NCBI RefSeq assembly: GCF_000485595.1
Contig: NW_014577587.1
Span: 60,279 to 91,772 of the forward strand
Source: Priapulus caudatus
Lineage: Eukaryota; Priapulida; Priapulimorpha; Priapulimorphida; Priapulidae
Direction: 5' to 3'
DNA length: 31,494 nt
This document shows positions 30,511-31,494 of the stretch, piece by piece. Both the position numbers and the translations under genes were made by a program. Under the pieces are notes generated by a model, which did no database searches, was not told where the DNA came from, and saw only the letters and a list, made by a program, of their open reading frames with translations. Each line of letters opens with the position of its first letter. The stretch's first letter is position 1.

Positions 30511-31107
30511 CTTGAAGATCTTATTGAGACTATACTTGATGTGCCTAAATTTCTCCTGCATGCATTTGTGAAGAAAGAACAAAGCAGTGCCTTCCACAAT
30601 CTCAGAGAAAAATTGGTGAACGATGAAACTTCAGCTCTTCTTCAGGTAAACTTCTCAGAGAATTACACCGCAGAATATCAGGATGAGGTGCAGTCGGCCC
30701 ACTAGCATCAAACTCAGATCATAGTCTTCACTATTTGTGTGTGGACAAAAGACAATTGCGACTCTCAGGTGATCGTGAGTGACAGCCTTGAACATGATAA
30801 AAATGCAACTTGCGCATTCATGAGCAAGATCATCAATGATATAACAACAAAGTATCCGACTGTCTCCAACATCAACATCTTCAGTGATGGTGCTGCCTCA
30901 CAATTTTAAAACAAGTTTGTATTCAGATACCTCTGTCAGCTCTATGAATCCATGAATATACACATCCAATTGCATTTCTTTGCGACATCACACGGAAAGG
31001 GGGCTGTGGATAGAATCGGTGGCTCCATAAAGCGTGTTGTCACTAGTGCTGTGGTCAGTCGAAGTCAAATTGTGAATGATGCAGTTTCGTTTACACAGGC
31101 AGCCCAG
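30511..31107 (+). pseudogene. Transposase-like protein with HGKGAVD motif, unassigned family
   Basis: One reading frame, no frameshifts, reads VPKFLLHAFVKKEQSSAF, LLQVNFSENYTAEYQDEVQS, a TAG at 30703-30705 (Trp expected), IVSDSLEHDK, NINIFSDGAASQF, a TAA at 30907-30909, then FATSHGKGAVDRIGGSIKRV. I recall a widespread invertebrate family with QVDFxENYT, xFSDGxxxQFKNK and HGKGxxDGxGG, three acidic sites compatible with an RNase H-fold transposase. Here the first Asp is Asn (N in QVNF). The superfamily is not known to me. It is truncated at both ends, and downstream of 31107 the sequence switches to GC-rich repeat flank. Confidence 0.65.
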
Positions 31108-31230
31108 ATGTCACGGTTAGCCGGTTCCCGTCGACCGGCATCGAAGCCACGCAGCTAGGCTGTGCACCTGGCCAGCTGGCGGCACGCGCGCGAGGCGGGC
31201 AGTACCGTGCGAGAGGGCAAGCGGGAAGGA

Positions 31231-31494
31231 CAGTAGAGCCACGCAGCAGAGCCGCGCGTGAGCGAAGTAGGAGTACATAGTTTTTGCCAAGTTAGGCAGT
31301 ACAGTAGAGCCACGCAGCAGAGCCGCGCGTGAGCGAAGTAGGAGTACATAGTTTTTGCCAAGTTAGGCAGTACAGTAGAGCCACGCAGCAGAGTCGTGCG
31401 TGAGAGAGAGTAGGAGTACATAGTTTTTGCCAAGTTAGGCAGTACAGTAGAGCCACGCAGCAGAGTCGTGCGTGAGAGAGAGTAGGAGTACATA
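31231..31494. repeat. 71-bp tandem satellite, continues past the window
   Basis: CAGTAGAGCC starts at 31231, 31302, 31373 and 31444, giving an exact 71-base period over 3.7 copies. Copies 1-2 share GCCGCGCGTGAGCGA and copies 3-4 share GTCGTGCGTGAGAGA. The minus-strand frame across the array is a repeat artefact. Confidence 0.95.

Noticed and set aside
19657-30705. UGA read as Trp or Sec instead of stop
   Set aside because: Other Trp codons in the same frames are TGG, one expected Trp is TAG, one TGA replaces Arg, and TGA also ends a pol frame normally at 15820-15822. Mutation explains this better.
31155-31493. 112-codon minus-strand frame at the window end
   Set aside because: It is the translation of the 71-bp satellite with repeated YSYSLSRTTLLRGS units, explained by the repeat.

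Overview
The window is metazoan nuclear DNA, most likely from a marine invertebrate. It is AT-rich, has spliced exons with GT/AG boundaries, and carries fragments of almost every large animal transposon class, many as families I associate with molluscs, echinoderms, cnidarians and lancelets. I cannot name the species. There is no prokaryotic signal (no operons or Shine-Dalgarno sites) and I found no tRNA, rRNA or CRISPR. A run of 10 N at 16875-16884 marks an assembly gap.

Layout. 1-1010 is the 3' end of a Ty3/gypsy element (pol tail, LTR, flank). 1808-2220 holds two MITE-type pieces. 2543-2602, 9221-9313 and 9530-9636 form a phase-consistent exon chain ending in a DUF4806-like C-terminus. Its large intron contains a whole but decayed Ty3/gypsy element at 3427-8214, with two LTRs, a tRNA-Leu-type primer binding site, a polypurine tract and a 5-bp target duplication. 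9910-10931 is a non-autonomous pogo-like element with long inverted arms. 11397-11606 is a 24-bp palindromic minisatellite. 12048-12715 is a RecQ-like helicase exon region (+ strand) that runs tail to tail into a DUF6589-like fragment (- strand, 12684-13055). 14155-14862 looks like the left part of a Harbinger-type element, abutted by a second Ty3/gypsy integrase and pol tail (14863-15822). 16474-17293 is a ~330-bp direct repeat on both sides of the N gap.

18065-18360 is a PHD-finger exon split by a 140-bp near-perfect palindrome. 18624-20675 is a MULE/SWIM-type transposase gene with at least four phase-compatible exons and one nonsense codon. 22304-24390 is an almost complete CACTA/EnSpm-like transposase gene, broken only by three small indels in short repeats. 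25680-25985 is AT-rich tandem repeat followed by a second palindromic repeat array. 26376-27615 is a BEL/Pao integrase plus DUF5641-type tail, followed by a probable LTR start. 28018-29626 is a hAT-like transposase pseudogene. 30281-30480 is a Ty1/copia reverse transcriptase tail. 30511-31107 is a pseudogene of an unassigned transposase-like family with the motif HGKGAVD. A 71-bp tandem satellite runs off the end from 31231.

Overall this is a transposon graveyard with nested and abutting insertions. The only plausible host coding sequence is the DUF4806-like exon chain, and even that could be transposon-derived. Identifications rest on motif recognition from memory, because no database search was possible.
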